From Micropruina sp. (GTDB lineage: Bacteria > Actinomycetota > Actinomycetes > Propionibacteriales > Propionibacteriaceae), in assembly GCF_027492755.1 (NCBI RefSeq), contig NZ_JAPUED010000174.1, forward strand, positions 8,829-46,700: DNA of 37,872 bases. The letters run 5' to 3'. Positions 1 to 7,835 of the stretch are shown here, one piece after another. Under the pieces are notes generated by a model. It worked only from the letters and a program-made list of their open reading frames with translations, searched no databases and was not told the DNA's origin. Both the position numbers and the translations under genes were made by a program. The first letter of the stretch is position 1; every line of letters begins with the position of its first letter.

Positions 1-282
1 TCGCTGGAGGCCAACCTGGCCGACCTGCGCCGGCACGCCGCCGATTTCGCCGCCGATTTCGCCGCCGGCAGAGGCTTCACCTTCACCGTCCTCGATCCCG
101 CCGACGGCGATGTGATCGGCTGCGTCTACCTGTACCCGATGGCATCAGCCGACCATGACGTCAGCGTCCAATCGTGGGTGCGGGCGTCCCACGCGCACCT
201 GGACGGCCCGCTCGCCGACGCGGTCGCAGCCTGGATCAGCCGCGCCTGGCCGTGGAGAAGCCCGTATCGCTACGGCCGCTGA
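1..282 (+). CDS. GNAT-type N-acetyltransferase, C-terminal part (cut by window start)
   Basis: An open frame runs from base 1 to a TGA at 280-282, leaving the last 93 residues. The visible part reads as the C-terminal half of a GNAT acetyltransferase: a strand pair around FTFTVLDPADGDVIGCVYLYP, then VSVQSWVRASHAHLDGPLADAV and a tryptophan-rich end (WISRAWPWRSPYRYGR). These match the late strands and final helix of small acetyltransferases that carry an SWVRA segment. The acetyl-CoA loop and the start codon lie mostly outside the window, so substrate and full length cannot be given. It converges on the GH25 gene with a gap of only 6 bases. Confidence 0.65.
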   Translation, partial: SLEANLADLRRHAADFAADFAAGRGFTFTVLDPADGDVIGCVYLYPMASADHDVSVQSWVRASHAHLDGPLADAVAAWISRAWPWRSPYRYGR

Positions 283-288
283 TCGGCC

Positions 289-1035
289 TCATCTCCCGTA
301 CCGCTCCCAGTGGTCGCGGCCTCCGGCGAACACGTTGACGTCGATGAACCGTTCCTCGCCGGCGTAGCCGTCGAGCCGGTACCGGTCGCTGAACTGCCAG
401 AACGTCCACGGCCGGCCGTCGGGCAGCGACGGCGTCCGCCAAACGTCGCGAATCCAGATGTCGACGTCGGGGAAGGCCCCGGAAAGGTAGCGGTCGTACG
501 CCTCACTCGTGGTGTAGACGATCGGCCTTCGGCCGTAGTGGGCGACCAGTCCGTCCAGCAGCACGTCCAACTCGCGCCGTACGTCCTCGACGGGTGCCGG
601 GTGGAGCCAGAAGTCGCCGTAGAACTCGAGATCGACGGCGACCGGCAACAGATCGGCGCGGGCCGGCACGGTCCGGATCACGTTGTCGGCCTGCGTCGTC
701 CCGCCGCTGGTGAAACTGAAGAAGTGGTAGGCGCCGACCCGCAGCCCGGCGGCGGTGGCGCCGTCCAGGTTGGCGGCGAAACGGGGGTCGACCAGTGTGC
801 TGCCCTCGGTGGCCTTGACGAACGCGAAGTCGATGCCCTGCCGGGCCAGCACCGGCCAGTCGATGTCACCCTGGTAACGGGAAACGTCGACACCGCGAAC
901 CGGATAGCGCTCATCCGACGGACTATTCGGATGCACCACGCCGGCCCCCACCAGTCCCGCGACGAGTCCCACCGTCGCCATGAGGGCGGCGATGCCGACG
1001 ATCAGCCATCGCGAACCGCGTCCACGAGACCTCAC
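289..1035 (-). CDS. Membrane-anchored GH25 muramidase (lysozyme)
   Basis: 248-residue glycoside hydrolase family 25 protein, a muramidase fold that cleaves the MurNAc-GlcNAc bond of peptidoglycan. The GTG start has GAGGAG about 9 bases upstream. Residues 10-35 are a single hydrophobic segment without a clear cleavage site, so it is probably tethered outside the membrane. The first GH25 strand carries GVDVSRYQG with Asp50, and the catalytic strand carries VAVDLEFYGD with Asp134 and Glu136. The fold ends with WTFWQFSDR and IDVNVF. Length fits one catalytic domain with no binding repeats. A second, secreted GH25 protein lies 2.5 kb away at 3519-4820, with a quite different N-terminus. Family assignment is firm; the biological role (wall turnover or defence) is open. 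Confidence 0.9.
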   Translation of the reverse strand: MRSRGRGSRWLIVGIAALMATVGLVAGLVGAGVVHPNSPSDERYPVRGVDVSRYQGDIDWPVLARQGIDFAFVKATEGSTLVDPRFAANLDGATAAGLRVGAYHFFSFTSGGTTQADNVIRTVPARADLLPVAVDLEFYGDFWLHPAPVEDVRRELDVLLDGLVAHYGRRPIVYTTSEAYDRYLSGAFPDVDIWIRDVWRTPSLPDGRPWTFWQFSDRYRLDGYAGEERFIDVNVFAGGRDHWERYGR

Positions 1036-1183
1036 CGCACTGCGCTCCTCACCGCCCCGGGCCGAGCGATGCGCCGCCTCCCCAGCCGTCTTGCCACCCT
1101 ACGCGGGACACGTCTGCCGGTCGCGATACGGTAACTCGGTACCCGGCGGATGCCGACGGCGGGCCGGATCCCGAGGAGTGCGC

Positions 1184-1615
1184 ATGACGATCGAGCGCCG
1201 CCGCCCCCTGCTTCGCCCCGTCGACGTGATCGATGTCTTCGTGTACGTGGTGGTGCTGAACCTGGCCACCGAGTACGTGCCGGCGGTGATTGCGGAGACC
1301 TTCACCTTGTCATTGCTGACCGCATTGCTGCTGAAACTCGTGCTGGAGGCCGTCGTCTGGGCGAAGAACCGAGTCAAGCGCCGGTTCAAAGCGGCCCGGA
1401 CGCCGCTGGCCAAGGTCGCGGCGGGGTTGCTGTTGTGGGCGCTGATGGTCGGCAGCAAGTTCGTCGTGCTGGAGGTCATTGCGTTCTTCTTCGCCGATCG
1501 GGTCAGCCTCGGCGGCTTCTTCTCGGTGACCCTCCTGATCCTCGCGCTGCTGCTCGCACGGTTGGGAGTCCGACGCCTGCTGGCGGTGGACGCCGCCCCG
1601 GCGCCACCCGGTTGA
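1184..1615 (+). CDS. Small four-helix membrane protein of unknown function
   Basis: 143 residues from an ATG preceded by CGAGGAG at 1172-1178, a good ribosome-binding site, which is why the longer frames upstream are not used. The chain shows about four hydrophobic segments: around VIDVFVYVVVLNLA, LSLLTALLLKLVLEAVVW, VAAGLLLWALMVGSKFVVLEVIAFFFA and FFSVTLLILALLLARLGV. A basic loop (KNRVKRRFKAART) sits between the second and third, so that loop is probably cytoplasmic. The end is Ala/Pro-rich and disordered. It stands alone, divergent from the GH25 gene, and has no motif that points to a substrate. I do not recognise a named family. Confidence 0.7.
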   Translation: MTIERRRPLLRPVDVIDVFVYVVVLNLATEYVPAVIAETFTLSLLTALLLKLVLEAVVWAKNRVKRRFKAARTPLAKVAAGLLLWALMVGSKFVVLEVIAFFFADRVSLGGFFSVTLLILALLLARLGVRRLLAVDAAPAPPG

Positions 1616-1665
1616 CCGCAGGAGTCGGCCGGAAGGCCCATGCCCAGTCGGTTCACGGGGCCCTG

Positions 1666-2622
1666 TCAGGCGGGTAGCACCACCAGGTTGCCGACCTTGC
1701 GACCGCCGTCGATCCGCCGGTACGCCTCGGGCAGGGCCGACAGCTGGCCGACCACCGTGACCACCGGATCGAGCCGCTGATCGGCTGCCCACCCGAGCAG
1801 TTCGGCGACATTCTCGACCTGCTCGCTGGCCGGGCCGGCATACACACCCCGCCCGCCCCGGATCGTGTCGAGCAGGCCCGCGACCGCCAACACCAGCGCG
1901 CCCCCGGGCGCCCGCAGCCGCAACCCGTCAGCCCGCGACAGGTTGCCGACGGCATCGAACACCACATCGAACCGCTCACCGATCTCCGCGACCGGCGTCG
2001 TCGTGTAGTCGATGCAGCGCTGGGCACCCAGGCGCCTCGCCAGATCCCGGTTCGCCGCCGAACAGACCGCGGTCACCGTTCCGCCCAGGATCGTCGCGAT
2101 CTGAACGGCCGCCGAACCGACCGAGCCGGACGCCCCGTTGACCAGCACGGTGGCACCCGGCTGCATCGCCGCCCGGTCGCGCAGGAAGTGCAGCGCGGCG
2201 GTGCCGCCGAACAGGACACCAGCAGCATCGGGATGGCTGAGCAACGCCGGCTTGCGCACCGCGGTCACAGCGGGGACCACGACGAACTCGGCATGACAGC
2301 CCATCCGGACGCCGGTCATGCCGGCCACCTCGTCACCCAGCCCGAACTCATGCACCCCGTCGCCCACCTGGGCCACCACCCCGGAGAAGGTGCCGCCCAG
2401 CACACGGGCCCGCGGGCCACGCAGTCCGATCGCCAGCCGGGCGAGCAGCCCGAAGCCCGGCGGGAACCGACCAGCCCGCATCCGCGCATCGCCGGAGTTC
2501 ACCCCGGCCGCCTCGACCCGCACTACCACCTCGCCACGACCCGGACGTGGCACCGGCGCGTCCACGACGACAACCGAATCCGGCGGCCCATAGCGCTCGA
2601 CACGCACTTGTCGCATTTCCAT
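1666..2622 (-). CDS. NAD(P)H-dependent quinone-oxidoreductase-like MDR protein
   Basis: 318-residue medium-chain dehydrogenase/reductase of the zinc-free quinone oxidoreductase type. The N-terminal GroES-like domain includes VVVRVEAAGVNSGDARMRAGRFP. The Rossmann domain has LVNGASGSVGSAAVQIA, a glycine-rich NADP loop, followed by the typical VFDAVG and VLPA end. No structural or catalytic zinc ligands are visible. It is divergent from a TetR gene across 72 bases holding two copies of one inverted repeat, so it is almost certainly the repressor's target. Members reduce quinones or reactive enones, often as a detoxification response to the TetR ligand; the real substrate cannot be read from sequence. 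Confidence 0.85.
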   Translation of the reverse strand: MEMRQVRVERYGPPDSVVVVDAPVPRPGRGEVVVRVEAAGVNSGDARMRAGRFPPGFGLLARLAIGLRGPRARVLGGTFSGVVAQVGDGVHEFGLGDEVAGMTGVRMGCHAEFVVVPAVTAVRKPALLSHPDAAGVLFGGTAALHFLRDRAAMQPGATVLVNGASGSVGSAAVQIATILGGTVTAVCSAANRDLARRLGAQRCIDYTTTPVAEIGERFDVVFDAVGNLSRADGLRLRAPGGALVLAVAGLLDTIRGGRGVYAGPASEQVENVAELLGWAADQRLDPVVTVVGQLSALPEAYRRIDGGRKVGNLVVLPA

Positions 2623-2632
2623 TGATCCTCTC

Positions 2633-2646
2633 CTTACACATGTAAG
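2633..2646. promoter_or_regulatory. TetR operator copy 1 (CTTACA-N2-TGTAAG)
   Basis: CTTACA and TGTAAG form a perfect 6-bp inverted repeat around a 2-base centre, between the divergent oxidoreductase and TetR genes. It lies 10 bases before the oxidoreductase ATG, so bound repressor would block that gene's promoter or initiation. Binding is inferred. Confidence 0.7.
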
Positions 2647-2665
2647 TCTTGCTGGTCAGCGTAAC

Positions 2666-2679
2666 CTTAGAGGTGTAAG
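2666..2679. promoter_or_regulatory. TetR operator copy 2 (CTTAGA-N2-TGTAAG)
   Basis: A degenerate second copy of the same repeat, with the right half TGTAAG intact. Its centre is 33 bases from that of copy 1, about three helical turns, so two dimers could bind the same DNA face. It sits 15 bases before the TetR ATG and would give autoregulation. Confidence 0.6.
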
Positions 2680-2694
2680 ACGGCAAGGAGGGCC

Positions 2695-3333
2695 ATGGCA
2701 GATCGGCAACCACTGACCGCTCGGCGGGTGATCGAGGCTGCAGCCGCGGTCGCCGATCGAGGTGGCCTCACCGCAGTGAGCATGCGCAACGTCGGAGCGG
2801 AGCTCGGCGTGGAGGCGATGTCGCTCTACCACCATGTGGCCAACAAGGCGGCGCTGCTGGACGGCCTCGCCGACTGGGCGTTCGAGCAGTTCGCACTACC
2901 GCCGGTCGATCGCGCCTGGCGTGAGGCGATCGCGATCCGATCGGCGTCGGTGCGCTCGGTGCTCACCACCCACCCGTGGGCGTTGGGCCTGGTCGATTCA
3001 CGATCCGACCCCGGACCGGCGTCGCTGCGGCACTATGACGCCGTGATCGGCTGCCTATTGCGTGGCGGGTTCGGCATCGCGACCGCGGCCCGGGCATTCT
3101 CGGTGATCGACGCCTACGTCTACGGCTTCGCGCTCACCGAACGGAATCTGCCCTTCGACTCGGCGTCCGGCGCCAACGACTTCGCCGCCACCGTCACCCT
3201 GCCGACCGATGAGTATCCGCATCTCACGGCCCTGGTCAGCAGCGTCACCGCAACCGACGAGTACTCGTTCGCCGCCGAATTCGAGGTCGGCCTCGGCATC
3301 ATCCTGGACGGGCTGGAGCGCCAACTGGGGTGA
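2695..3333 (+). CDS. TetR-family repressor (TetR_C_1-like ligand domain)
   Basis: 212 residues; the ATG follows AAGGAGG at 2685-2691. The N-terminal helix-turn-helix is clear: RRVIEAAAAVADRGGLTAVSMRNVGAELGV, then the recognition-helix end MSLYHHVANKAALLDGLADW. MSLYHHV is typical of the subgroup closest to the tetracycline repressor. The C-terminal two thirds are helical and ligand-binding, with AYVYGFALTE near the middle. It is divergent from the MDR oxidoreductase, with two operator-like inverted repeats between them, so it most likely represses both. Ligand unknown. Confidence 0.88.
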   Translation: MADRQPLTARRVIEAAAAVADRGGLTAVSMRNVGAELGVEAMSLYHHVANKAALLDGLADWAFEQFALPPVDRAWREAIAIRSASVRSVLTTHPWALGLVDSRSDPGPASLRHYDAVIGCLLRGGFGIATAARAFSVIDAYVYGFALTERNLPFDSASGANDFAATVTLPTDEYPHLTALVSSVTATDEYSFAAEFEVGLGIILDGLERQLG

Positions 3334-3359
3334 CCACCCAGCCCTGATTCGAGCATGCA

Positions 3360-3386
3360 CCCGGCCCCGGTCGACCGGTGGCCGGG
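3360..3386 (+). terminator. Hairpin after tetR
   Basis: CCCGGCC (3360-3366) pairs with GGCCGGG (3380-3386), enclosing a second self-complementary segment CCGGTCGACCGG. It lies 26 bases after the TetR stop. There is no U-tract, so it could act as a weak terminator or merely a palindrome. Confidence 0.4.
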
Positions 3387-3518
3387 CCGTGCCTGAACCT
3401 CCCCACCGCCCATCTCTCGGAGAGAACGGAAGTCAACCTCGACTTCAGGGCCTGATTGCCGCGCCGTGCGGGCGGGTGATTGTCTAGGCCACACCCCCCA
3501 GAACCGAAGGCTTTGACC

Positions 3519-4820
3519 ATGACCGTTGCTGCACTCCGCGCTGCCCGAACTCTCGGCGGCGTCACCCTCACTCTCGCGTTGACCGGCGGCCTGCTCACCG
3601 CCGTCGCCGCAGGCCCGGCGAATGCCGCGCCCCTGCCGTCCGCCAAGGCCGCGGCCAAGGCGAAGACCACCACCATCGCCAGCCAGCCGAAGAGCGCCAC
3701 GATCAACCGCTACGGCACCGGCACCAGCGCCACGCTCAAGGTCAAGGCGTCCGGCACGAAGCTGAAGTACGCCTGGCAGTCGCGGCCGGCGTCCGGGTCG
3801 TGGAAGAGCATCAAGAAGGCGACCAAGTCGTCCTACAAGGTCACCTCCAGCACATGGGCCAACGGCACCAGGTTCCGGGTGAAGGTGAGCGGCAGTAAGG
3901 GTTCGGTCACCTCGAAGACCGCCACACTGACCGTGCGCCAGCCCACCAACACCCCCGCCAAGGACGCCGCGAAGGCGTTCGGCCTGAAGGGCCTCAGCCA
4001 GGGCGTCGACCTGTCGTCGTATCAGTACGCACCATCGGCGAAAGTGAAGCCGTCCGTGCTCGCGGACTGGACCGGCGACAACGGGTTCGCCATCCTGCGG
4101 CTGGGCAGCGGCGCGCGTCCGATCAACCACGCCTACACCGACGCCTGCAACGGCAAGGCCCGCTCCACCGGCAGCGCCCCGGTCGTCGCCGACTGCGCCT
4201 ACGCTGCACTCTCCGATCAGGTGAAGGCCGCCGGGCTGCGCCAGGGCGCCTACTGGTTCAACGGCTGGACGACCAGCGTCGACACCAGCCCCGGCAACCT
4301 GTTCGCCGGCAGCCACACGCCGGAGAAGTCCGCCGCGCAGTTCGTCGAATGGCTGAAGGCGGACGGCAACTACACCAAGGCGAGCACCAGTCCGCTGGTG
4401 ATCGACGTCGAGGCCGGCGGCACCTACACCAAGACGTCGAAGGGCAAGAGCTACACCCACAAGCTGCGCGCCTGGAAGCCCGCGGAGGCGTACCGCTTCC
4501 TGACCAAGGTCAAGGCGCTGCTCACCGAGGACGGCTACCGCGCGAACCTGTACGTCTACCTCACCGGCGCGATGGCCGAGCAGAAGTCCGGCAACAAGTA
4601 CCTCTGGTCGGACGTCGCCGGCATCGCCCGGCTCTGGGTGGCCTCCTGGGGCGACAACAACGGACGGGTCCCGAGCAGCCTGCCCCGGGTCGGCCCCTGG
4701 TCGAGTCACGGCGGCTGGTCGATCTGGCAGTACACCAGCAACCTGCGGATCGCCGGTGACGGCGTCGACGCCCTGGACGGCGACATCGCCACCAAGGACG
4801 CCTGGACTCCCCGCAAGTAG
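3519..4820 (+). CDS. Secreted GH25 muramidase with N-terminal Ig-like domain
   Basis: 433 residues from the ATG at 3519, with CGAAGG as ribosome-binding site. Residues 1-36 are a signal peptide: basic start, hydrophobic core GVTLTLALTGGLLTAVAAG, and a likely cut after ANA. Residues 50-142 form a small Ig-like beta domain ending in a TATLTV strand, very rich in Lys, Ser and Thr, perhaps for wall binding. The GH25 domain starts at QGVDLSSYQ (Asp164), with VIDVEAG (Asp296, Glu298), RLWVASWGD and WSIWQYTS. The D-x-E pair is the GH25 catalytic signature. The family cleaves peptidoglycan glycan strands; here the enzyme is exported. Function by family is firm; the role of the Ig-like domain is inferred. 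Confidence 0.9.
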   Translation: MTVAALRAARTLGGVTLTLALTGGLLTAVAAGPANAAPLPSAKAAAKAKTTTIASQPKSATINRYGTGTSATLKVKASGTKLKYAWQSRPASGSWKSIKKATKSSYKVTSSTWANGTRFRVKVSGSKGSVTSKTATLTVRQPTNTPAKDAAKAFGLKGLSQGVDLSSYQYAPSAKVKPSVLADWTGDNGFAILRLGSGARPINHAYTDACNGKARSTGSAPVVADCAYAALSDQVKAAGLRQGAYWFNGWTTSVDTSPGNLFAGSHTPEKSAAQFVEWLKADGNYTKASTSPLVIDVEAGGTYTKTSKGKSYTHKLRAWKPAEAYRFLTKVKALLTEDGYRANLYVYLTGAMAEQKSGNKYLWSDVAGIARLWVASWGDNNGRVPSSLPRVGPWSSHGGWSIWQYTSNLRIAGDGVDALDGDIATKDAWTPRK

Positions 4821-4850
4821 TACCCAGCCCTCCGCTGGCGGGATCGCGAG

Positions 4851-4878
4851 CCGCTGCCGCTTTGCAGGGCGGCAGCGG
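4851..4878 (+). terminator. 10-bp perfect hairpin after the secreted GH25 gene
   Basis: CCGCTGCCGC (4851-4860) pairs perfectly with GCGGCAGCGG (4869-4878) around an 8-base loop. It lies 30 bases after the GH25 stop and between convergent genes, so it may terminate from either side. No clear U-tract. Confidence 0.5.
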
Positions 4879-4902
4879 CACGCCAATGTGTCAGTCACCC
4901 GA

Positions 4903-4922
4903 GGTCTCGACAAGCTCGACCA
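4903..4922. repeat. Copy of the GGTTGAGCTTGTCGAAACC dispersed repeat
   Basis: The bases GGTCTCGACAAGCTCGACCA match, on the opposite strand, the 19-base element that recurs at 22318, 22365, 25066, 25092 and several times inside ligD. Here it is a single arm between the convergent GH25 and nhaA genes. Confidence 0.6.
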
Positions 4923-4947
4923 CCGGACGCGGCACTCAGCTCTGGGC

Positions 4948-6186
4948 TCAGCCGATGACGCCTGTATCCACGTCGGGAGTGCCGTCGGCGTTCATGTCCG
5001 CGTTGCGGGCGCGGCGGGCATCCCAGCGCAGGCTGAATGCACCCAGAACACCGGCCAGCAGGGACGCGGCCAGCACTCCGGCCTTGGCGGCACCGCGATG
5101 GGCGTCGTCGTCGAAGGAGAGCTCCGCGATCAGCAGGGCCACGGTGAATCCGATGCCGGTCAGCAGTCCGACGGGCAGCAGGTCGCGCAGGCCGAGTGCG
5201 TCCGGCAGCCGCAGCGGTGTGAGCCGGGTCACCAGCGCGGTGGTACCGAGGACTCCGACGAGCTTGCCGGCCAGCAGGCCGAACAGCACCGCATAGAACA
5301 CCGGCTCGGACGTCACCGCCGGCCCGCCATCGCCGACCAGGGTGACCCCGGCGGCGAAGAACGCGAACACCGGCAGCGCCACGGCCGCCGACCAGGGCCG
5401 GACCAGGTCGCCGTAGCGGTGGGTGCGCGATTCGGGTTCGCCGTGGATGGCGACCGGGGGCACCGACAGGCCCATCAGCACGCCCGCGATGGTGGCGTGC
5501 ACCCCGGAGGCGTGCATGAATCCCCAGGCGAGCGCAGCCACCGGAAGCAGCGCCCACCACGCCGTCCGGCGCAGTCTGACCAGCACCGCGAACAGCGCGA
5601 CGGCCGCCAACGCGCCGGCCAGCATCGGTCCGGAGATGTGTTCGGTGTAGGCGATTGCGATCACCACGATGGCCAGCAGGTCGTCGACCACCGCGAGGGT
5701 GAGCAGGAAGACCCGCAACGCCCGCGGCAGCCCGCGTCCGAACACGGCGAGCACCGCCAAGGCGAACGCGATGTCGGTCGCGGTCGGGATCGCCCAGCCG
5801 TGCAGCGCCTCGGGTCCGCCCGCCGCTGCGGCCACGAGTGCGAAGATCGCCGCCGGCACCGCCATGCCGCCCACCGCCGCCAGCACCGGTACCGCCGCTT
5901 CACGCGGCTGACGAAGGCTGCCCGCCACCAGTTCATGCTTGAGTTCCACGCCGACCACGAAGAAGAAGAGGGCCAGCAGCCCGTCGGACGCCCAGGCCGC
6001 GACGCTCAGGTCGAGATGCAGTGCCGCCGGCCCGACCACGGCCCCGGCGAGCGCGTGATACGCGTCCGACCAGGGTGAGTTGGCCCAGGCAAGGGCGAAC
6101 ACGGCCGCGATCAGCAGCAGGATGCCGCCGGGCACCTCGTCGGTGAGCCGTTGGAACAGCGACGCGGGGCGGTTCTGTGAAGTCAT
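4948..6186 (-). CDS. nhaA: Na+/H+ antiporter NhaA
   Basis: 412 residues from an ATG at 6186 preceded by GGGAGA; longer in-frame starts upstream give a low-quality N-terminus. About 12 hydrophobic segments span the inner membrane. NhaA landmarks are all present: TATDIAFALAVLA with Asp138 (E. coli Asp133), LAVVDDLLAIVVIA with Asp168-Asp169 (E. coli Asp163-Asp164, the ion site), and LLAGKLVG with the TM10 lysine. The protein exchanges Na+ for H+ for salt and pH homeostasis. It is transcribed alone. One oddity: the C-terminal tail ends in DMNADGTPDVD, which fits the calcium-loop pattern DxNxDGxxDxD. The tail is not part of the transporter core. Confidence 0.95.
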   Translation of the reverse strand: MTSQNRPASLFQRLTDEVPGGILLLIAAVFALAWANSPWSDAYHALAGAVVGPAALHLDLSVAAWASDGLLALFFFVVGVELKHELVAGSLRQPREAAVPVLAAVGGMAVPAAIFALVAAAAGGPEALHGWAIPTATDIAFALAVLAVFGRGLPRALRVFLLTLAVVDDLLAIVVIAIAYTEHISGPMLAGALAAVALFAVLVRLRRTAWWALLPVAALAWGFMHASGVHATIAGVLMGLSVPPVAIHGEPESRTHRYGDLVRPWSAAVALPVFAFFAAGVTLVGDGGPAVTSEPVFYAVLFGLLAGKLVGVLGTTALVTRLTPLRLPDALGLRDLLPVGLLTGIGFTVALLIAELSFDDDAHRGAAKAGVLAASLLAGVLGAFSLRWDARRARNADMNADGTPDVDTGVIG

Positions 6187-6568
6187 TCGATCTCCCAGTT
6201 CTCGAGTCCGCTCCCAGGTGGAAGCGCCGCCGACCAGACTTCCCGGCACACCGGGGTCAGGATATCGAGTGCCGGCGACGCCACAGCCGGCCGTAGTTGA
6301 GCCGCGTCGCACGGCTCCGGACATGAGGAGATCCCGGCGTCCACCAGGATGACCGCCGGGCTGAGCTGACGGGGATCGCCCGGTCACCGGAGCACGATGC
6401 ATGAATCTGTGAGACTTTATTTACGAAAAACGTGCCGTGCGTTTATCACGCAGACTTACGAACTCCCGTGAAAGGGTGGCCTGCCCTACCAACACCCCTA
6501 GCCAACGCGATTTGACGGCCACCTGGAGGCTATTTTAAAAAGCCTGTTTATCGTAAATAGCGTGGTAG
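6187..6568. other. AT-richer non-coding stretch between nhaA and the DUF1540-like gene
   Basis: About 380 bases with no convincing gene; from about 6410 the composition is clearly more AT-rich than the rest of the window. It holds a 9-bp inverted pair TATTTACGA (6418-6426) and TCGTAAATA (6551-6559), 124 bases apart. It also has a small AGGCT/AGCCT hairpin with an A/T loop at 6527-6545, which could end a short leader transcript. The nhaA promoter must lie in its left part. An sRNA is possible but not shown. Confidence 0.4.
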
Positions 6569-6587
6569 TTAGGTAAGGCTAAGAATG
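6569..6587 (+). promoter_or_regulatory. DtxR/IdeR-type iron box before the DUF1540-like gene
   Basis: TTAGGTAAGGCTAAGAATG matches the actinobacterial iron-box consensus TTAGGTTAGGCTAACCTAA at 13 of 19 positions, with a near-perfect left part. A possible promoter lies just downstream: TTGTTG at 6589-6594, a 17-base spacer, then TATCGT at 6612-6617. The family is known to bind such sites with Fe2+ and repress when iron is plentiful. Confidence 0.6.
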
Positions 6588-6662
6588 CTTGTTGGCCTGG
6601 ATTCTCCGGACTATCGTGAAGATCAATAAACCGAGTCCAACACACCCAGGGAGGCTCCGATC

Positions 6663-6944
6663 ATGAGCACCATCTCGCTCTCACTCGTCAAGTCCTGCGC
6701 CACCAGCGCCTGCGCTTTCAACAACGGTGGCTGCACGGCCGGGGCCATCAACGTCGGCGGCACCGATACCGCCACCTGCACGACCTTCACCGACTTGGAC
6801 GCGCGCGCCGGCCTTGCCTCGGCGAACGGCCAGGTGGGCGCCTGCAAGCGCCTCGAATGCGTGCACAACTCCGACCTGCTGTGCACGGCCGGCGAGATCG
6901 TGGTCGGCGACTCCGCCGACTGCCTGAGCTACTCCGTCGGCTGA
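6663..6944 (+). CDS. Tandem DUF1540-like cysteine-rich small protein, probably iron-regulated
   Basis: 93 residues; ATG preceded by AGGGAGG at 6648-6654. The chain is two copies of one motif: Cys12, Cys17, Cys24, Cys39 and Cys61, Cys66, Cys74, Cys87, i.e. C-x4-C-x6/7-C-x12/14-C. Each copy has the CTAGxIxVG core after its third cysteine (CTAGAINVG and CTAGEIVVG). This resembles the DUF1540 family, whose regular cysteines suggest metal binding; no function is established for it. There is no signal peptide, so it should be cytosolic. An iron-box-like site lies 75 bases before the start, and the convergent DUF2470-like gene has one too; the two coding regions overlap by 16 bases at their 3' ends. 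A role in iron or zinc handling is inference. Confidence 0.8.
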   Translation: MSTISLSLVKSCATSACAFNNGGCTAGAINVGGTDTATCTTFTDLDARAGLASANGQVGACKRLECVHNSDLLCTAGEIVVGDSADCLSYSVG

Positions 6945-7792
6945 ACTGAACCTACTGCGACGAGCTGGCCGAGCCGATCGGCCAGTTCGTCGAGTGCGTC
7001 CGCGGGCTCTTCGAAGGCCAGGAAGTGAACGCTGGCGCGACCCAGAGTGACCGCCATCAGGGTGAGACCGGTGCGGTCGATGTCCACGCAGAACACCCGT
7101 CCCTCGGTGTGCGAACAGGTGACCTCTGCCCGGCTGGACAGCTTGACCCCGGCCTCCCAACCCGCTGCGGCGGCCGTCAGCAGACCGGTCAACTGGTTTT
7201 TCGATAGCCCCCCGACCAGGTCGCGGGCGTTCCACTCCTGCTCGGCATCGGGAAAGCTACGGCAGCCCCACCGGGCGCCGCCCGCGGGATGCAGGCCGGC
7301 CACTTCACCGAACGGCAACGGGGTCACCCCGGCACTGTCGTGCAACAGCACCCGGTCGCTGCGGACGATGCCCAGCCGGCCACCCACCATGGTGGCGAGT
7401 TCGGTGAGCCGCGGGTCAAGATCGGCGTCGGCGAGGTAGTCGTGGACATCCTCCTCGGACAGCCACTCCAGGGTGCCCAGAAGATGCACCGCGCAGGCGG
7501 TGATCCGAACCGCCGACTCGGGTGCCTCCTTGACGATGTCGAGCCGGACGCGCAGCGCACCGTCCGCCCACGTGGTCGTCGGCACCGCATCGTCGGCGAG
7601 GCAGGCCACCACCAGGTCGCCGGTGGCACTCATCCCGTGGCAGAGCGCACGTGCCTCGACCAACGGTTCCAAGTCGTAGGCCACCAGCGCGGCGCGTCCG
7701 GCCCCGCAGAGCAGGCGGCGTGCCAGCGATACGGAACGAGCGCGCATCGTATCGACGCGCGGGTCTTGGACTGTCGTGTGGACGGGTTCCAC
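6929..7792 (-). CDS. DUF2470 / HugZ-like protein, probably iron-regulated
   Basis: 287 residues from a GTG at 7792 preceded by CAGGGGG. An in-frame ATG at 7831 would give 300 residues but has no ribosome-binding site and abuts the iron box. The N-terminal part (ARRLLCGAGRAALVAYDLE to ESAVRITACAVHLLGTLEWLS) resembles the FMN-binding split-barrel fold of HugZ and pyridoxamine-oxidase-like proteins. The C-terminal part (EWNARDLVGGL to DIDRTGLTLMAV and FEEPADALDELADRL) resembles DUF2470. HugZ relatives bind or degrade haem for iron release. The iron box at 7836-7854 fits such a role. Haem oxygenase activity is inferred, not shown. Confidence 0.7.
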   Translation of the reverse strand: MEPVHTTVQDPRVDTMRARSVSLARRLLCGAGRAALVAYDLEPLVEARALCHGMSATGDLVVACLADDAVPTTTWADGALRVRLDIVKEAPESAVRITACAVHLLGTLEWLSEEDVHDYLADADLDPRLTELATMVGGRLGIVRSDRVLLHDSAGVTPLPFGEVAGLHPAGGARWGCRSFPDAEQEWNARDLVGGLSKNQLTGLLTAAAAGWEAGVKLSSRAEVTCSHTEGRVFCVDIDRTGLTLMAVTLGRASVHFLAFEEPADALDELADRLGQLVAVGSVQPTE

Positions 7793-7835
7793 GGGACCCC
7801 CTGGTGTCACGGCGTAACCGACTGCCGACATTTAG

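Noticed and set aside
3387..3518. Possible c-di-AMP (ydaO) riboswitch before the secreted GH25 gene
   Set aside because: Wall-hydrolase genes in actinobacteria often have one, but the conserved ydaO blocks are not visible here; only a small CTCTC/GAGAG stem is.
3120..4913. 597-residue minus-strand open frame across the secreted GH25 gene
   Set aside because: It is the antisense of a gene with signal peptide and catalytic motifs. Its translation is Gly/Ala/Arg-rich with no motif, a usual effect of high-GC third positions.
7793..7831. Longer start (ATG at 7831) for the DUF2470-like gene
   Set aside because: It has no ribosome-binding site and lies 4 bases from the iron box. The GTG at 7792 has CAGGGGG. 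A leaderless start remains possible.
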